From positions 1 to 38,860 of the forward strand of contig HG738165.1 in assembly GCA_000499405.2 (NCBI GenBank): a stretch of 38,860 nucleotides of DNA, written 5' to 3'. The notes under the pieces were generated by a model. The model was not told the origin of the DNA, made no database searches, and saw nothing but the letters and a program-made list of their open reading frames with translations. Positions within the stretch are counted from its first letter, which is position 1. Each line of letters starts with the position of its first letter. This document shows positions 1 through 11,088 of this stretch, piece after piece. Source of the stretch: Onchocerca volvulus. Taxonomy: Eukaryota; Nematoda; Chromadorea; Rhabditida; Onchocercidae. The position numbers and the translations under genes were made by a program.

Positions 1-540
1 AATAACTATTCAAAAGAATTAAAAAAGAAAGTTTTCTTAATTTGAGATCAAAATTGCAAAACGGAAGAATTCGCAATTTTCACAGATTTGTCTCGTTTCA
101 CAAAATCGAATATTTTTTATAATTGTAAATTTCGATGTACTTAAAAGAAATGTCCATTACATTGTTGTTTTCGGTGAGAACATCGCTATCGTGCATTCTG
201 AAGAATTATTTTATGAACCTTTAAACAAAAGTTAATGGAAGATTAAATTAAAACTTTTTTTAGAACTCAATATTATGAAAGGCTAACAGTTATTTACTAC
301 TATTAAGGAATAATTGCATAAAATTTATTAATGAATATCGCAAATATAAAAATCACGCAATTAGCTATAATCATGCATTTAAAGTTCATATTTTTCTTTT
401 CATATAAATTCATATGTTAGTAAACCTAAAAAATAACCATAATTAATCTCCTATAATAAAATGATGAAGTATTCATCATATTTATTCATTATTTTTCATA
501 ATTAATTCAAAAATTTTTCATTTCATTCATTATTTTATTT

Positions 541-728
541 TTCATTAATTTTTGTTTGGTTTTTTTTGCCTTCAACAAAATTTATCATCATAATTTCTGT
601 TAATGAATTATTTTAAGATTGAAAAAGGAAAAAGAATAGATAACTTGAATTTGATTATAATAATGTTTAGTTTTTAAGTCTAAAAAAAATATTATGTTAT
701 CTATTCTTTTTCCTTTTTTCCAATCTTA
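541..728. repeat. Fold-back inversion with 32-bp inverted repeat
   Basis: Arms 613-644 and 696-728 are inverted copies differing by a 2-base indel, separated by about 51 bases. The left part (about 541-680) is the reverse complement of the segment found in normal orientation in copy B (about 12780-12930) and copy C (about 26110-26250), all in the intron between exons 7 and 8. Copy A therefore carries an inverted copy beside a direct stub. Confidence 0.75.
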
Positions 729-751
729 AAAAAAAAAAAAAAAAAAAAAAT
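729..751 (+). repeat. Poly(A) run
   Basis: An uninterrupted A tract directly follows the right arm of the inverted repeat. Similar A/T runs sit at the same intron positions in the other copies. Confidence 0.8.
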
Positions 752-1180
752 AATTTTAAACTCCATTAACAGCACTTATTTTCATTTGTGAAAATTCTCA
801 ACTACGAAAACTTTGAGAGTTCATTAAGATAAAAAATCAATAAATTATATGCATATATGTACGTCATTGCTTTTTCTGCATTTATAATAAGTTCAAATAT
901 ATTTTTATCAAAAATAATTCCAGATATTTCACTTACTTCAAGCTCAGTAACGACAGTTCCTTTATTGGAACAAAATATCTCGCGTAATACTGCCAGTGCC
1001 GTATTTCTGAAGATATTAAATTGATTAAATATTGATTAGATGATGTAAACAATAAAAAAAAAGGACAGATAAAAAAAGCACTACAACTCTATCAGAAAAT
1101 TTCATTTTTTTCCTTAATTTTATCCTTGATTTGGAACCTCAAAAAATGCTTGATATTATTAATAAACGAATGGTACTTGA

Positions 1181-1280
1181 CAGTACTACTGGATAGTTTT
1201 GAAAAGTACGGTGCTTTACAGTATTATTGGATTGTTTTGAAAAGTACGATACCTGACAGTTTTACTGAATATCAGTAGTG
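1181..1280. repeat. 38-bp tandem repeat at exon 6 donor, copy A
   Basis: Units start at 1181, 1219 and 1257, each beginning CAGT(A/T)(T/C)T followed by ACTGGAT/ATTGGAT and a TTTTGAAAAGTACG core. The third unit runs into exon 6, so the CAG|GTA splice donor region is itself duplicated downstream as donor-like sequence. Confidence 0.75.
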
Positions 1281-4200
1281 TAACTGAATCAACAGATGCG
1301 TTTAAAGTAAAAAGTACTAAAATAAGCCATAATGTCCAACGACCTTCACTGATTCCAACTGTTAACACCACTTGGCCAATAACAAATACGACGGCATTGC
1401 AGGTACATGGCATAATTAATCTAAATTTAATAAGTTTATGGTGTATTTAATTGAATTATCAATTAATATTTACTTACATGAGAATCAATAAAAACTTTTA
1501 AAAGAATATGAAATTTTTCCATGATTTAAATAAAGAAAGTAGAGCAGACTTTTTCAAAATCAGTCAATTAATCAACAGTTCTTTTTTTTTTTTTTTTAAT
1601 TGCATGCATTTAAAAAGTTATCCAAATGTTTTGCATATTCATCTGAATGCATTTCATTGATTCTTTCCGTATTATCTTGGCGATCTTGGCTTAATTTTTA
1701 TCATATATTAGTTGAGCATAATTTTATACATTAGAAGTATGAAAATAATTTAATCAATATGTTTAAGTTCAGTTACTTGTAGCTGTAATAATAGGCGTTA
1801 GTCATTTTTCAGTTATTATATCAGAACTTTCTTGAATTATCCTTCGTTCAATTTATTTAGATTTCTAATAATTGAATTTCGAATTTAATTTCCACATTTT
1901 CTTTGTAAAGGTATATACATATTCGAAATTTCTCTAGTTCAAGTTTCTGATTTTCTTCATAATTATAAGGTGGGATTTATGCTAAAACCTTTTTTCCTGA
2001 ATTTTTGAAGTTTCGGCTATTTAATGCATAATTTTATAATTGATTTGTGTATACTTGGATTCGGCTTGAAGAATATTGCTAGCATTCGAAACTACACTCC
2101 ATTTCTTTCTTCTCTCAGCATCTGGTAAATCAGCTGTATTTTGGATTGTAATTTTTCGATTTTGCCACTTATATTTGACCAATACAAATAATGCACAACT
2201 GCAAATAAATTGAAATTAAAAAATAATACATTTGCAGCAATTAGTTTCATTACTATTAAGAGTTTTTCCATTGATTAATAATAGCATAACTTGCCAATTC
2301 ATTTACTTATTCAAAAATAATTTTGAATTTTTTTATTTTTAAATATTTAAAATTCAATAGAATAAAAGATTATGGATGATAGAATTAAACTTTGTCTAAT
2401 TAATAATGAAACTTAATTAACTCAATTCTTAAAATATTAACAAAAATGCAGCAGACAACAGTATTATTTTTGTTCTAAAATCTACAATAAGTGAATCAAA
2501 TAAAATGAAATAATTGCATGCTGAATATACATTTTGAAAAACCATAACCTTTTTATCAAACAAATGGCTGACAATCTAAATTGCACAGTAAATTTATTTC
2601 TCCGAAATCTAGTCTTGAGATATATTATATAAATAATATGCTTTGATGAAATAATCAAATTTTTATGAATTATTTACTTTATTTCTTAACACATTAACGC
2701 ACTTAACATACTTAGCATACTTAGTCAATGCTTAACATAATTTTTTAACAAATTTCTTCGATTACTTCCTTCTTATTTCCATTTATTTGTTCTTATCCCT
2801 TTACAATATTTTAATTTCATTTGAATGTTATCTAACCCGTAGAAAAAAAATGTTCCGATGAATATCAGCAAATGAAAAATGAAGAAAAATTGCGCTTTGC
2901 CACCTTCCAAATATAATTTGATATCTTCCGCTATTATACCATAAACACTTGCCTCATAATAAAATGTAACGTACCGTGGTTGAAAATACGCTATCGTTGA
3001 CTGCAAATATAAAATTAACCAATAATTTTATCAATTCTATTTGGTATCGGAACGATTAGTTATGATTTTATATTTATTCATCATTGCATTATTTGCTTGT
3101 TCACTTATTTGCTTAATAGCTTTGTTTTTTTCTTCGTCTTAAAATGTAATAAACTGACTACAATAAGTTCTTTTTATGCATTTCTAAATGCATAAAAAGA
3201 AATAAATTGTTTTACTTCAGAGTAATTTTCTTCCTTTTTTTCTAGCAGATCTTTTACTGTAATAAATGAGTGAAAATAAAAAAAAAAAAAAAAACCCATA
3301 TTATATTATATGATTCGAAGAGATTCTGACATGCAAATCAACCGTGTGACTTTGGTATAAGGACGAAAGACTAACTGAACAATCTAGTTCCCTCTGAAGT
3401 TTCTAGATAGAATTAGAGGAATTATGGAACGGAACGTTTTCAACCCGCTCTCAAATTTTCAGTGAGTACGACGCCTCCTTTGCTTGAATGTAGCTTAGAC
3501 ATTGAATGTGTGCTCAATTTGGCAATTTTTAGCACGCAGAAAAGATATATCGCTTGTATTCAAGTGCCCTAGTTGATAAGAAATAAGAGGACAAAAAATA
3601 ATTTTTTTAAAATTCATAATAAAATTATTACATGAATGCAGTTGAATAAGATGTCTCAATTCTTTTTGTTTCTTTTATGTTTAATTAATTAAACAATATT
3701 CCCTTTTTCACCCTACTAATTTCGAATACGTAACAAAACATTGCGGAAGAATTTTTTTTGATTTTCAATCCAAATTTTGGCAAATAAGATTTTGCATTTG
3801 AATAAGAAAAATTAGCCTAAACAAAATTGTTTAGGAAATTTATTAAATTCAAATATTTGTCTATTTTTATTCTTTCTCATTTAAACTTAAAATATTGTAA
3901 ATACTAATTTGTGCAAGCAGAATCGTGTTAATAAATTTGTATATTTTGAATCATATATGTATGCCTATAATGACGTTAATTTTGTAACATTCTGGATAAA
4001 TTCATCAAATCTTATATTGGATATTAAATTTAATTCAAAGTTGGGATGGATTCGAAGAAAATCTCCAATTAGATACTGAATTTAATTCGAAATTCTGGTG
4101 AATGCATAAAAATCTTCGGTTGCGAATAGAAAATTAAATGAAATGTAACCTGCACGAAAGCAATTACATAACACATTAAGCATGATATGTAAATTGTCGA

Positions 4201-5226
4201 AATTTTCAGTTTTCTGAATTGAACTGGACGACAAATAGCTGCATAACGAGTCCAGGCGATGAGTAACGTATGATAACACATCGAAAACCACATTGCATCA
4301 AAATATATCTATAATTTGAAAGATACAAATGCACAAAATGTTATTACAATTTATAATATGCTTTAAGATAGCAATTACTGATTAATTAGCTAAAAGTTAG
4401 CAAAAGTAATTATTTATAATTTAATTTTTTTGGTAAGAGAAAATTTGCAATATTTTTTGAATAATATTTCGTATTTAAAAACTAATTATGATAACACGAA
4501 ATTTAAAGAGTTATTGTTTTGGAAATACACTTTGCATCTAAGTATATCTGAAATTTGAATATTATAAATGTACCAAATTTTCTTCTAATGATTTTTGATG
4601 ATTTCATGCTTAGAAATTCTTGATATAAAATTTAGTAGTTGTTTTGCAATAGAAAAAAAAAGTTGCATAGAATTTCAAATGATACTTGATAAAGTCTTCT
4701 GCCGTTTTTCGGAACACGTTTTTTTGCGATTATAAGAATACCTGGCCAGAGCGCATAGTTAGTTAACAAAATCATATTATTAATTGATGAACTAAGCAAA
4801 TAAACGAAACTAAAAAAAAAAATGTATTCATTCGAAATGATAATGTCCTTTTGCTATGTTATAAACAACATTTTTGCGAAAACAATTTCTACTATTAGCA
4901 GTCGTATTTATTCATCCCTAATTTTAATTTTTCAAATACATTGCAGCTATCTTAGCATAAATTTATTGTAACTCTTTGTATTGAAACAATTGCTTCTTTT
5001 TTTTTTTTTTTGCTTTTTTCAACAACCAAATTATTCGTCTCGAATAACTTACACTAGATTCACGATATAAAACAGAAGAGACAAGAATATAAATCAACAA
5101 AAAAATTAGCGCTAATAAAATTAATGTTCCACCAGCAATTATATCATTGCTATTTAATGGTTTACTGTACCAATCATCGCCGAGTGTGATGTTTGATGAT
5201 TCCATTTGTTGACATCGGCTATTGAT

Positions 5227-5235
5227 CTAAATAAA
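5227..5235 (-). promoter_or_regulatory. Acceptor-like site upstream of copy A start
   Basis: On the minus strand TTTATTTAG lies 21 bases before the exon 1 ATG. It matches the internal acceptors of these genes and could be a 5' UTR cis-acceptor or a trans-splice site. An out-of-frame ATG (reading MSTNG) lies between it and the start. Confidence 0.35.
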
Positions 5236-5564
5236 CATAAACAAAGACAAAAATGTGTTCGGAGAGAGATTTTATGGGAATATTTTCTGGAAATATAGAG
5301 AGCATGAGGTTGAATTTTATTGTCGGATTAAACAAAATCGTTGATAAAATATAGATGTACGAAACAATCACAGTTTTTCGTATGGTAGAAGGATCATAGT
5401 AGAACCACGCCATTGACTTTATTATAGTTAACATATTGTAAATTGTGTCATGCTATGCGATACGAAGCAAGCAAACTTTTTTTGCGCTATGTTTTGTTAT
5501 AAATTATGCTATGATTGACAAGTAGAAAAAATCCTAAAATTTTTTCTTATTATAGCTAATATAA
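5236..5564. other. Conserved upstream flank of receptor copy A
   Basis: Non-coding sequence aligns with the flanks above copies B (19845-20180) and C (31500-31830). It ends where a Helitron-type terminus begins at 5565. No promoter element can be defined by eye. Confidence 0.6.
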
Positions 5565-5810
5565 TCTATAGAAATAAAAATGTAAATGCTCTCTCTTTGT
5601 CTCCTAAAACTCTAAAATTTCTGGAATTTTGACACAACCTTGCATTGGTATAGACGCGTATTTTTATGTAAGCATGCTTACTTTTTATATATGTCACGTC
5701 CGTGACACTTACTGAGGAGGCGGGGTTAATTGACTTCGCCTTCTCTTTTTTCTCTCATTCTCCTTCTTCCTCCCATCTCTCTCTCTCCTTCTTTTCCCGA
5801 GCAAAACATA
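5565..5810 (+). mobile_element. Helitron-type 5' terminal fragment (dispersed family, copy 1)
   Basis: It begins TCTATAGAAATAAAAATG and continues through a CACGTCCGTGAC palindrome, a GC-rich hairpin (GGCGGGGTTAATTGACTTCGCC) and a pyrimidine-rich tract. Related copies are 9975-10230 (+), 31832-32040 (+) and 21785-22032 (-). The insertion site is orthologous to that of the 31832 copy beside receptor C. Confidence 0.65.
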
Positions 5811-6210
5811 CGGTCAGAAGAAGACATTAACGAATGACATGGGTAGAATAAACGTTAGAATTAAAAGAAAATAATAACAATATTATTAAAAATACTGTTA
5901 AGACTCAAGTACAACATAAGCATCGTAAACAAGATCTAATGAGAAGATTAGGATGTGAAATTGAACAATGATGTGAATTTATATGAGTATTGTGAGTGAT
6001 CGACAGCAAGGGCAAATCCGGTATGAAAGAGTACCAAAAAAGAAGAAAAAACATGGGAAAGGAATATAAGATGTCAAATGATTTACAATACCGGTTACAT
6101 TAATTTACAATGAGGATTTGGCACTTGATTGGAGTTTCGCGATATCGAATTCGCGACAGATGTTCTTTCTTCGTAAGTGATTCCATTCAACATATATGCC
6201 ATATAAATTT

Positions 6211-6460
6211 AAAAGATTGTAATTGCCGATTTGATTGGCGTTTGCATTCACCATTAAAAACTTAGGACCAATTTTGGAATTGTACGGTTTAGATCTAGAG
6301 ACCGATGCTTCTCACATGAACAACTTTATGTTGTGTGCTGTAGAGTTGGCAAACAAAACAATCTCTACATTTACATATACATTGGAACAACAAAAAATTT
6401 TGTATATTCACAAGTATTGTGAAATGAATTATGCGTGGACGAAAACTGAAAGATGTTAAA
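6211..6460 (+). pseudogene. Helitron helicase C-terminal remnant
   Basis: Translation shows FAFTIKNLG, then GLDLETDASHMNN and CAVELANKT. This corresponds to the Helitron/PIF1-like helicase motif VI region (consensus FTINKAQGQ, GLDLE, CFSHGQLYVACSRVGKP). The nearest relative in the window is 35060-35290. It is shortened, with key residues of motif VI altered, so it is not a working helicase. It lies between a Helitron-type 5' end and a non-autonomous fragment, and is part of a composite insertion upstream of receptor A. Confidence 0.65.
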
Positions 6461-6479
6461 TAACGCCATGACAATAATT

Positions 6480-7168
6480 GTAGACAAGAAATACTGAAGA
6501 TCAAGTGGCGCGACATAGTTTCAAAGGAACGACAAACATGTTTACCACCAAAACACTCCAATTCATAGATAAACGACAAAAATCGACGCAGCAACAGTTC
6601 GGAATTCCAAGAGTTCAAATTCGACAGTCCAAAAGTGCCACAAGAGCAGCAATAATCGGACAGTTTACTTGAATAGTATTCTTCTCTACTACTGACAAAG
6701 GAAAGAATAACCCAATGATCAGTTTACTGAATCTTCTTTGACAGTTGTTTGTTACGAAGAATCACCCTTCATCAATCAAGAAAACATTTCTCAACAGCAT
6801 TCATCACTGTCGCACAAGACACAAGAAACCTCTTCACACTTATTGCTAACCTAGCCTAATCACAGTAGTAAGAATCAGTCTCCAATCCAACAAAACTGCA
6901 AATCAAATTACAACGTATCAATTTTTATTCCCAACACTACAGACATGCGCTTTTTCTTTTCCTTTTTCCACTAACCAAACTAAGCTGCAGCAACGCGTAT
7001 ATAAACATGAGCGTATTTGAATGCAAAGTTGTATCAAGATTTCAAAGCAATGGGTAAGAAATTTTCGATATTCAAGATTTTGAATTAATATGGATAAGGC
7101 GCGTCTTTAAAAACTTCCGGAGATTTAAGATTTTGAGCAAACGAAATTGATATTTTTATTTATATAGA
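6480..7168 (-). mobile_element. Non-autonomous Helitron-family fragment
   Basis: The stretch resembles 22620-23411 over several hundred bases and ends, read on the minus strand, with TCTATATAAATAAAAAT at 7168. The subterminal sequence contains the module TTTGCTCAAAATCTTAAA shared with other Helitron ends in the window. No coding capacity was found. Confidence 0.6.
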
Positions 7169-7235
7169 TAAGCGGGAGCCGGACACGCGAAGTTTAGCAG
7201 GCCTCCATAAGCTGGTTCAGCTAATGCAAAATAAT
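7169..7235 (-). mobile_element. Putative Helitron 3' end abutting a 5' end
   Basis: Read on the minus strand, CTTCGCGTGTCCGGCTCC is followed by CGCTTA and directly by the TCTATATAAATA terminus at 7168. The same arrangement occurs on the plus strand at 20490-20535, ending CTAA. CTRR ends are the Helitron hallmark; here the end reads CTTA, a mismatch. Confidence 0.5.
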
Positions 7236-7500
7236 TTCTTTGCGCTATAAGTTGAAATGTTACAAATTATTCTGCGGTTGACTTATAGTAACTGCATTTT
7301 CATCATAAAAAGTTAAGATCAACCAGAGCACTCCGTGTAAAACGGAATGATTGAAACGATTAGAATCATCAGAGTGAACAAAACTCATTGAACCATGTGC
7401 CTAACCTTTGCTCTTTTAACCATAATCCATATTTCATCATATCCTTGCCAGTTCTAATTTCAATCAAATTCCTAATAAAATTTCCCAGTTAACAATGAAA
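7236..7500. repeat. Relic of receptor upstream flank
   Basis: About 260 bases aligning with 20190-20440 (upstream of receptor B), for instance the stretch around ATCATATCCTTGCCAGTTC. It shows that the A-B intergenic region descends from the same duplicated unit. Confidence 0.6.
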
Positions 7501-7589
7501 AGGGAACAGTGTCCAAATTTCAATCTTTCCCTTATATTTAAAATTGTTTTATAAAATACAATATCAATGAATTCTCTATAGAAAATAAT

Positions 7590-7725
7590 TGAAGAATCAT
7601 CCTTTCATCGATCAATAAAACTTTTCTCAGCAGGATTCGTCTCTGTCATGAGACAGAAAAGCCTCCCCACACTTAGTGATGACCTATCCGAATCGCAATA
7701 GTCAGAATATATCTCCAATCCATAT
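7590..7725 (-). mobile_element. Short Helitron-family fragment
   Basis: It resembles 22990-23130 and 6760-6900 (AAGAATCATCCTTTCATC and a GTCTCTGTCATGAGACA palindrome). It is a fragment only, with no ends visible. Confidence 0.5.
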
Positions 7726-7759
7726 AGCGATAAATACCTGGCGACAAATTAATATATAG

Positions 7760-8490
7760 CGAAAAATTTCATTACTATTACGAATTTTTCCGTTGATTAA
7801 TAACAGCATTATTTGCAAATTCATTTAATTCGCTCAAATATTTTCATTATACACAAATTTTTAAATTCTCAGAACTGATGATTTGATAGAATAAAAGATT
7901 AGAAATGATAGAATCAAATTTTATCTGATGAAAAGCAAAATCGAAATAACTTAATTTGTAAAATAATTAACAACTATGAAATAGATAGTGATATTATTTT
8001 CGCTCAAAAACCCACAATAAGTGAAAAAGTGAAATGAAATAATTGCAAATTATAATTGCAATTTTAATCACTTTGACAAAACACTCATATTCTAATCTAT
8101 TCGTTTATATGATTATATCATAATTAAGAAACGCAATAAATGAAATGAATGGAACGATCAATAAAAATTGAACGATGTTTAACAAAACGGACAATCATTG
8201 GTGATAACCTGATGAAGCATATATTTTGAAAAATCGTAACTTTTCCATCAAACAAATGGCTGAAATAATCTAAATTATACAAAAATTAATTTCCTTAAAA
8301 TTCAATTTTGAGTTATATTATATGAATATTTGATTTGATAAAATAATCCAACTTTCATAAAGTATTTAATTTCTTTCTTAACATACTAATATACTTAACA
8401 TAGTCAGTACTTAATGTAATTTTTTAACAAATTTATTCAATTACTTCCTTCTTATTTCCATTTATTTGTATATTTCCTTATTTCTTTACA
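7760..8490 (-). pseudogene. Relic of receptor intron 4 (fragment of a further receptor copy)
   Basis: The sequence follows intron 4 of the receptor genes, closest to 15140-15760 in copy B and then to 2640-2800 in copy A. It stops at 8490, just where the 3' part of exon 4 would begin, and runs into Helitron sequence. No exon is left. It implies an additional receptor unit between A and B that has been destroyed. Confidence 0.65.
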
Positions 8491-8514
8491 GTTGCTGTTT
8501 TAAACAAACTCAAT

Positions 8515-9395
8515 ACATTATTTTTTCCTTGAAAAAGCTACTGCAGTTGGGAAAAGATGGATCTTTCGATGTCGATATGAATTCCGCAACGTTCATTCAA
8601 TTCATCATTGCTATCATCGATGAAATACATTTGTAGGAACATATGCTTGCCATTTGTAATGGGAAGCAGGGAGCAAATATGATAGATCTTGCTTTATGAT
8701 AAATTTATCCTTTCATTTTGAAAGTTGGCATGAATTGTGTTGTTACTATTTTTGCGCCGAACGATGTCATCTGGATGCAGGAATTGTTTTTCTGATTTTA
8801 GATAGGAAACGCTTTGATTCGGCAGTATATTCAGCAAGCAAAGTTTTTAATGGCTGTGGCGGTTCTTCAAGTTTAGGTAGTCAAATTTTCCCAATAGCGC
8901 AACACGTTCCTTTTGCTTCTTCTTTAAATTTTAGAACCTTGCAATAAGGGCAAACTTCATTCATAGTACCAATGAGAACATGCTGACTCAAACTATAATC
9001 ATCAGCTGGGTTACATCGGAATGCAAACGATTATACTCATGTGATTGCTGTGAACGGAGTCCTGTTTGACGTTGATTTATGTTTCTTGTTGACGTCTTTC
9101 AGCCACTCTTAGCCTATCACGTCCATTCTGTTCAAAAGGAAGCAAACCTGAGGTTACCAAAAAAGATCGATTGCTCGCAATCGCGCTTCCCTAGTTTAGC
9201 TGCACGTCACTCGGTTCGCATTTGAACCATTCATTATCATCTTCGCTCGGTCGCTGATGCCTGTTCTTCCTCGCTTTGATTTGCAATTAATCGTTGCATT
9301 CGTTCCGCTGAGCGAATATGACATCTCAAATTTGATTTTTTGGGAGGCATTCTTGCATGAGCTAAAGCAAATCGCTTGCCCCGAACTGTCCTAAA
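8515..9395 (-). pseudogene. Helitron Rep/helicase N-terminal remnant
   Basis: The minus-strand translation in successive frames gives an arginine-rich N-terminus, then CNxLKFKEEAKGTCC and PKLEEPPQPLKTLL. SKIRKYNSCIQMTSFGA and GQIYHKA follow, then ELNERCGIHIDIERSIFSQLQ-type sequence near 8560. These match the N-terminus and Helitron_like_N region that precedes the Rep domain in autonomous Helitrons. Stops and frame changes interrupt it, and the Rep catalytic core and helicase are absent. The plus-strand open frame at 8696-8947 is a shadow of this. The N-terminal part is inverted relative to 33995-34340. Confidence 0.65.
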
Positions 9396-9399
9396 AATT

Positions 9400-9835
9400 G
9401 ATTTTTGATCCAACTTGAACTTGAATTCGAAATGCTCAATTGAATTGTTAGACCACTGCTATTGCTATGTTGCTTTTGAAAAGTTATATGTGATATTAAG
9501 AAATACTAGTAGTCAGAAATGTTCGTTTGTTCGAAATCTTAAATCTCGGAAAGTTTTTACCTATTACTTTGAAATTTTGATCGAAGTTGAATTCCGAGTA
9601 TTGCATTGCTTGCTGAATGTTGCTGCTGCAAAAAGTTAGAAATGGTATTAAAAGACGCTGATAGTCCTAAATGTTCAAGTGTTCGTATGCTCAAAATCTT
9701 AAATGTGAAATTTAAAATTTGTCGTTATTATTATTTATTATTTCTTATTTTAATTATAATTCATTACAATTTGTTATTATCCACTATTAATTATTATGAT
9801 TTCTTATTATCTGTTACTATTTAGATGGACCTTTT
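9400..9835 (-). mobile_element. Helitron 5' region with internal repeats (inverted copy of 33500-33990)
   Basis: It lies upstream of the Helitron protein remnant when read on the minus strand. It holds two or three degenerate copies of a module containing AAATCTTAAAT/ATTTAAGATTTTGAAC and ACATTTGAACATTT. Plus-strand open frames here (9415-9639, 9606-9824) mirror those on the minus strand at 33486-33939 and are repeat-derived. Confidence 0.6.
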
Positions 9836-9974
9836 TTTTTTTAATTTTTTCGTAAAAATGAATATGTTTCCCGCCAAAATTCATCGAATAAGAGATAAAC
9901 AAAGTGAGATCAATCAATCATAAAACAACATGTTGGAGATCAGGAAGGGAGGAAGGACCGGCCGCCAAACACAT

Positions 9975-10230
9975 ATATGTATAAATAAAAATGTAAATGC
10001 TACCTGTTACCTTTAACGGATTTCCGGGAAGTTCTCCACCGACTGTTTTCAAATTTTGAAACAACATTTTACTCCAACAGACTTTCTTTATGAGTAAAAC
10101 TTTTTTTCACTTATCACGTCCATGACAACTGAAAATAGGTGAGGAGGTGCAGTTTATTGGCTCCGCCTAAATTTTTCCGTCATTCTCCTTTTTCCTCCCA
10201 TCTCTCTCTCTCTTTTCTTCTTGAGTAAAA
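9975..10230 (+). mobile_element. Helitron-type 5' terminal fragment (dispersed family, copy 2)
   Basis: TATAAATAAAAATGTAAATG is followed by a CACGTCCATGACA motif, GAGGAGGTGCAGTTTATTGG with CTCCGCC, and a pyrimidine tract ending CTCTCTCTCTTTTC. Same order as 5565-5810. The hairpin has partly decayed. Confidence 0.6.
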
Positions 10231-10302
10231 GATACAGTTAGCAATAATAATAGAAATTAATCAGTAATAAGAACAACAATTAATAATGATGATTAATATT
10301 GA

Positions 10303-10329
10303 TATTAATAATAATAATAATTATTAATT

Positions 10330-10394
<65 letters not shown>
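10303..10394 (+). repeat. (AAT)n microsatellite
   Basis: Nearly pure trinucleotide repeat, imperfect in the first 30 bases. It recurs at 11053-11086 right after the gap. Confidence 0.9.
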
Positions 10395-10396
<2 letters not shown>

Positions 10397-11042
10397 GATG
10401 ATAATAAATAATAATGAATGATAATTAATAGTAATAAATAATATTAAACTGTAAAAAATTGTGAATGACAATTGTAAAAATTATAAATGCGACATGCAAG
10501 TGTAAAAATTACCAGAAAAGTTTGATAAATTGCGAATAATTTCATTATTATTATACATAATATTTACCAATGATTAGATCCTTTCGATGTCATAACTGTA
10601 TTGCTTAAAATTTTCCGACAGTTTTGCACAGTCTATAGATGTTTGATGTCTTAGTTTTCTAATTTCATAATTCCAATTTTTAAATTACATAAAGGAGCAA
10701 AAAAAAAAAAAAAAAGAGAAGAAAGAGAGGAATCAACTTTATCATTTGATTTTTGCTCAAAATTTATTACTATAACGGACTTGTTTTGGAATTTTAAAAC
10801 AAGAAAAGTGCAAAAACCATACTAAATAATGAATTTAGAGCCATCTACATGTACTAAGATTTATTGACTGTAGAAAAAGTTTGAAAATTTCGTTCACATG
10901 TATGGTTATCAATACAATCAAATTCTAAATAAAGGCAAGAAACTAATCAATGATTATTTTTTATTCATTTATCCATTTACGTTCGATACAGAATTATGTA
11001 TTTCAATATTAATGTTTTAATCTTTTTTATAAAAAATACAAT
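10395..11042. repeat. Left member of gap-flanking duplication
   Basis: It aligns with 11087-11713 at an offset of 692. The first 210 or so bases are identical; the rest has scattered differences and further identical blocks. It also resembles 24430-24930, the 3' flank of receptor C. Confidence 0.8.
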
Positions 11043-11052
11043 NNNNNNNNNN
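11043..11052. other. Assembly gap (10 N)
   Basis: Ten N directly before an AAT repeat. The true length of the gap is unknown. Confidence 0.98.

Positions 11053-11088
<36 letters not shown>

Larger units (their letters stand above)
157..5205 (-). pseudogene. Receptor copy A: decayed 7TM chemoreceptor-like gene
   Basis: Exons by homology with copies B and C: 1, 5053-5205 (ATG at 5205, TM1, NIT glycosylation site, GTAAGT donor); 2, remnant 4686-4809; 3, 4150-4308 (TM3 with WTRYAAICRP, then TM4); 4, 2837-3000; 5, about 2055-2252; 6, 1253-1420 (TM6 and TM7); 7, 937-1006; 8, 157-197. Exons 1, 3, 4, 6 and 7 are open with conserved splice sites. Exon 2 has lost its acceptor and first codons to a deletion joining an intron poly-T run to the exon; splicing at the only AG there gives FRLFA then a stop. 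Exon 5 lacks one base in its hydrophobic segment relative to C. Exon 8 lacks one base and stops at its fourth codon. The family role would be a plasma-membrane sensory receptor, but this copy is probably non-functional. An unannotated upstream acceptor could in principle rescue exon 2. Confidence 0.7.

Noticed and set aside
5219..5434. 71-codon minus frame upstream of receptor A
   Set aside because: It lies in the flanking DNA shared by the three units and is not kept open in B and C.
6295..6618. 107-codon minus frame
   Set aside because: It is antisense to the Helitron helicase remnant and has no recognisable domain.
8696..8947. 83-codon plus frame
   Set aside because: The minus strand of the same stretch gives the Helitron N-terminal region, so this is its shadow.
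10303..11086. Possible satellite or CRISPR-like array
   Set aside because: It is a plain AAT microsatellite beside an assembly gap; there are no repeat-spacer units.
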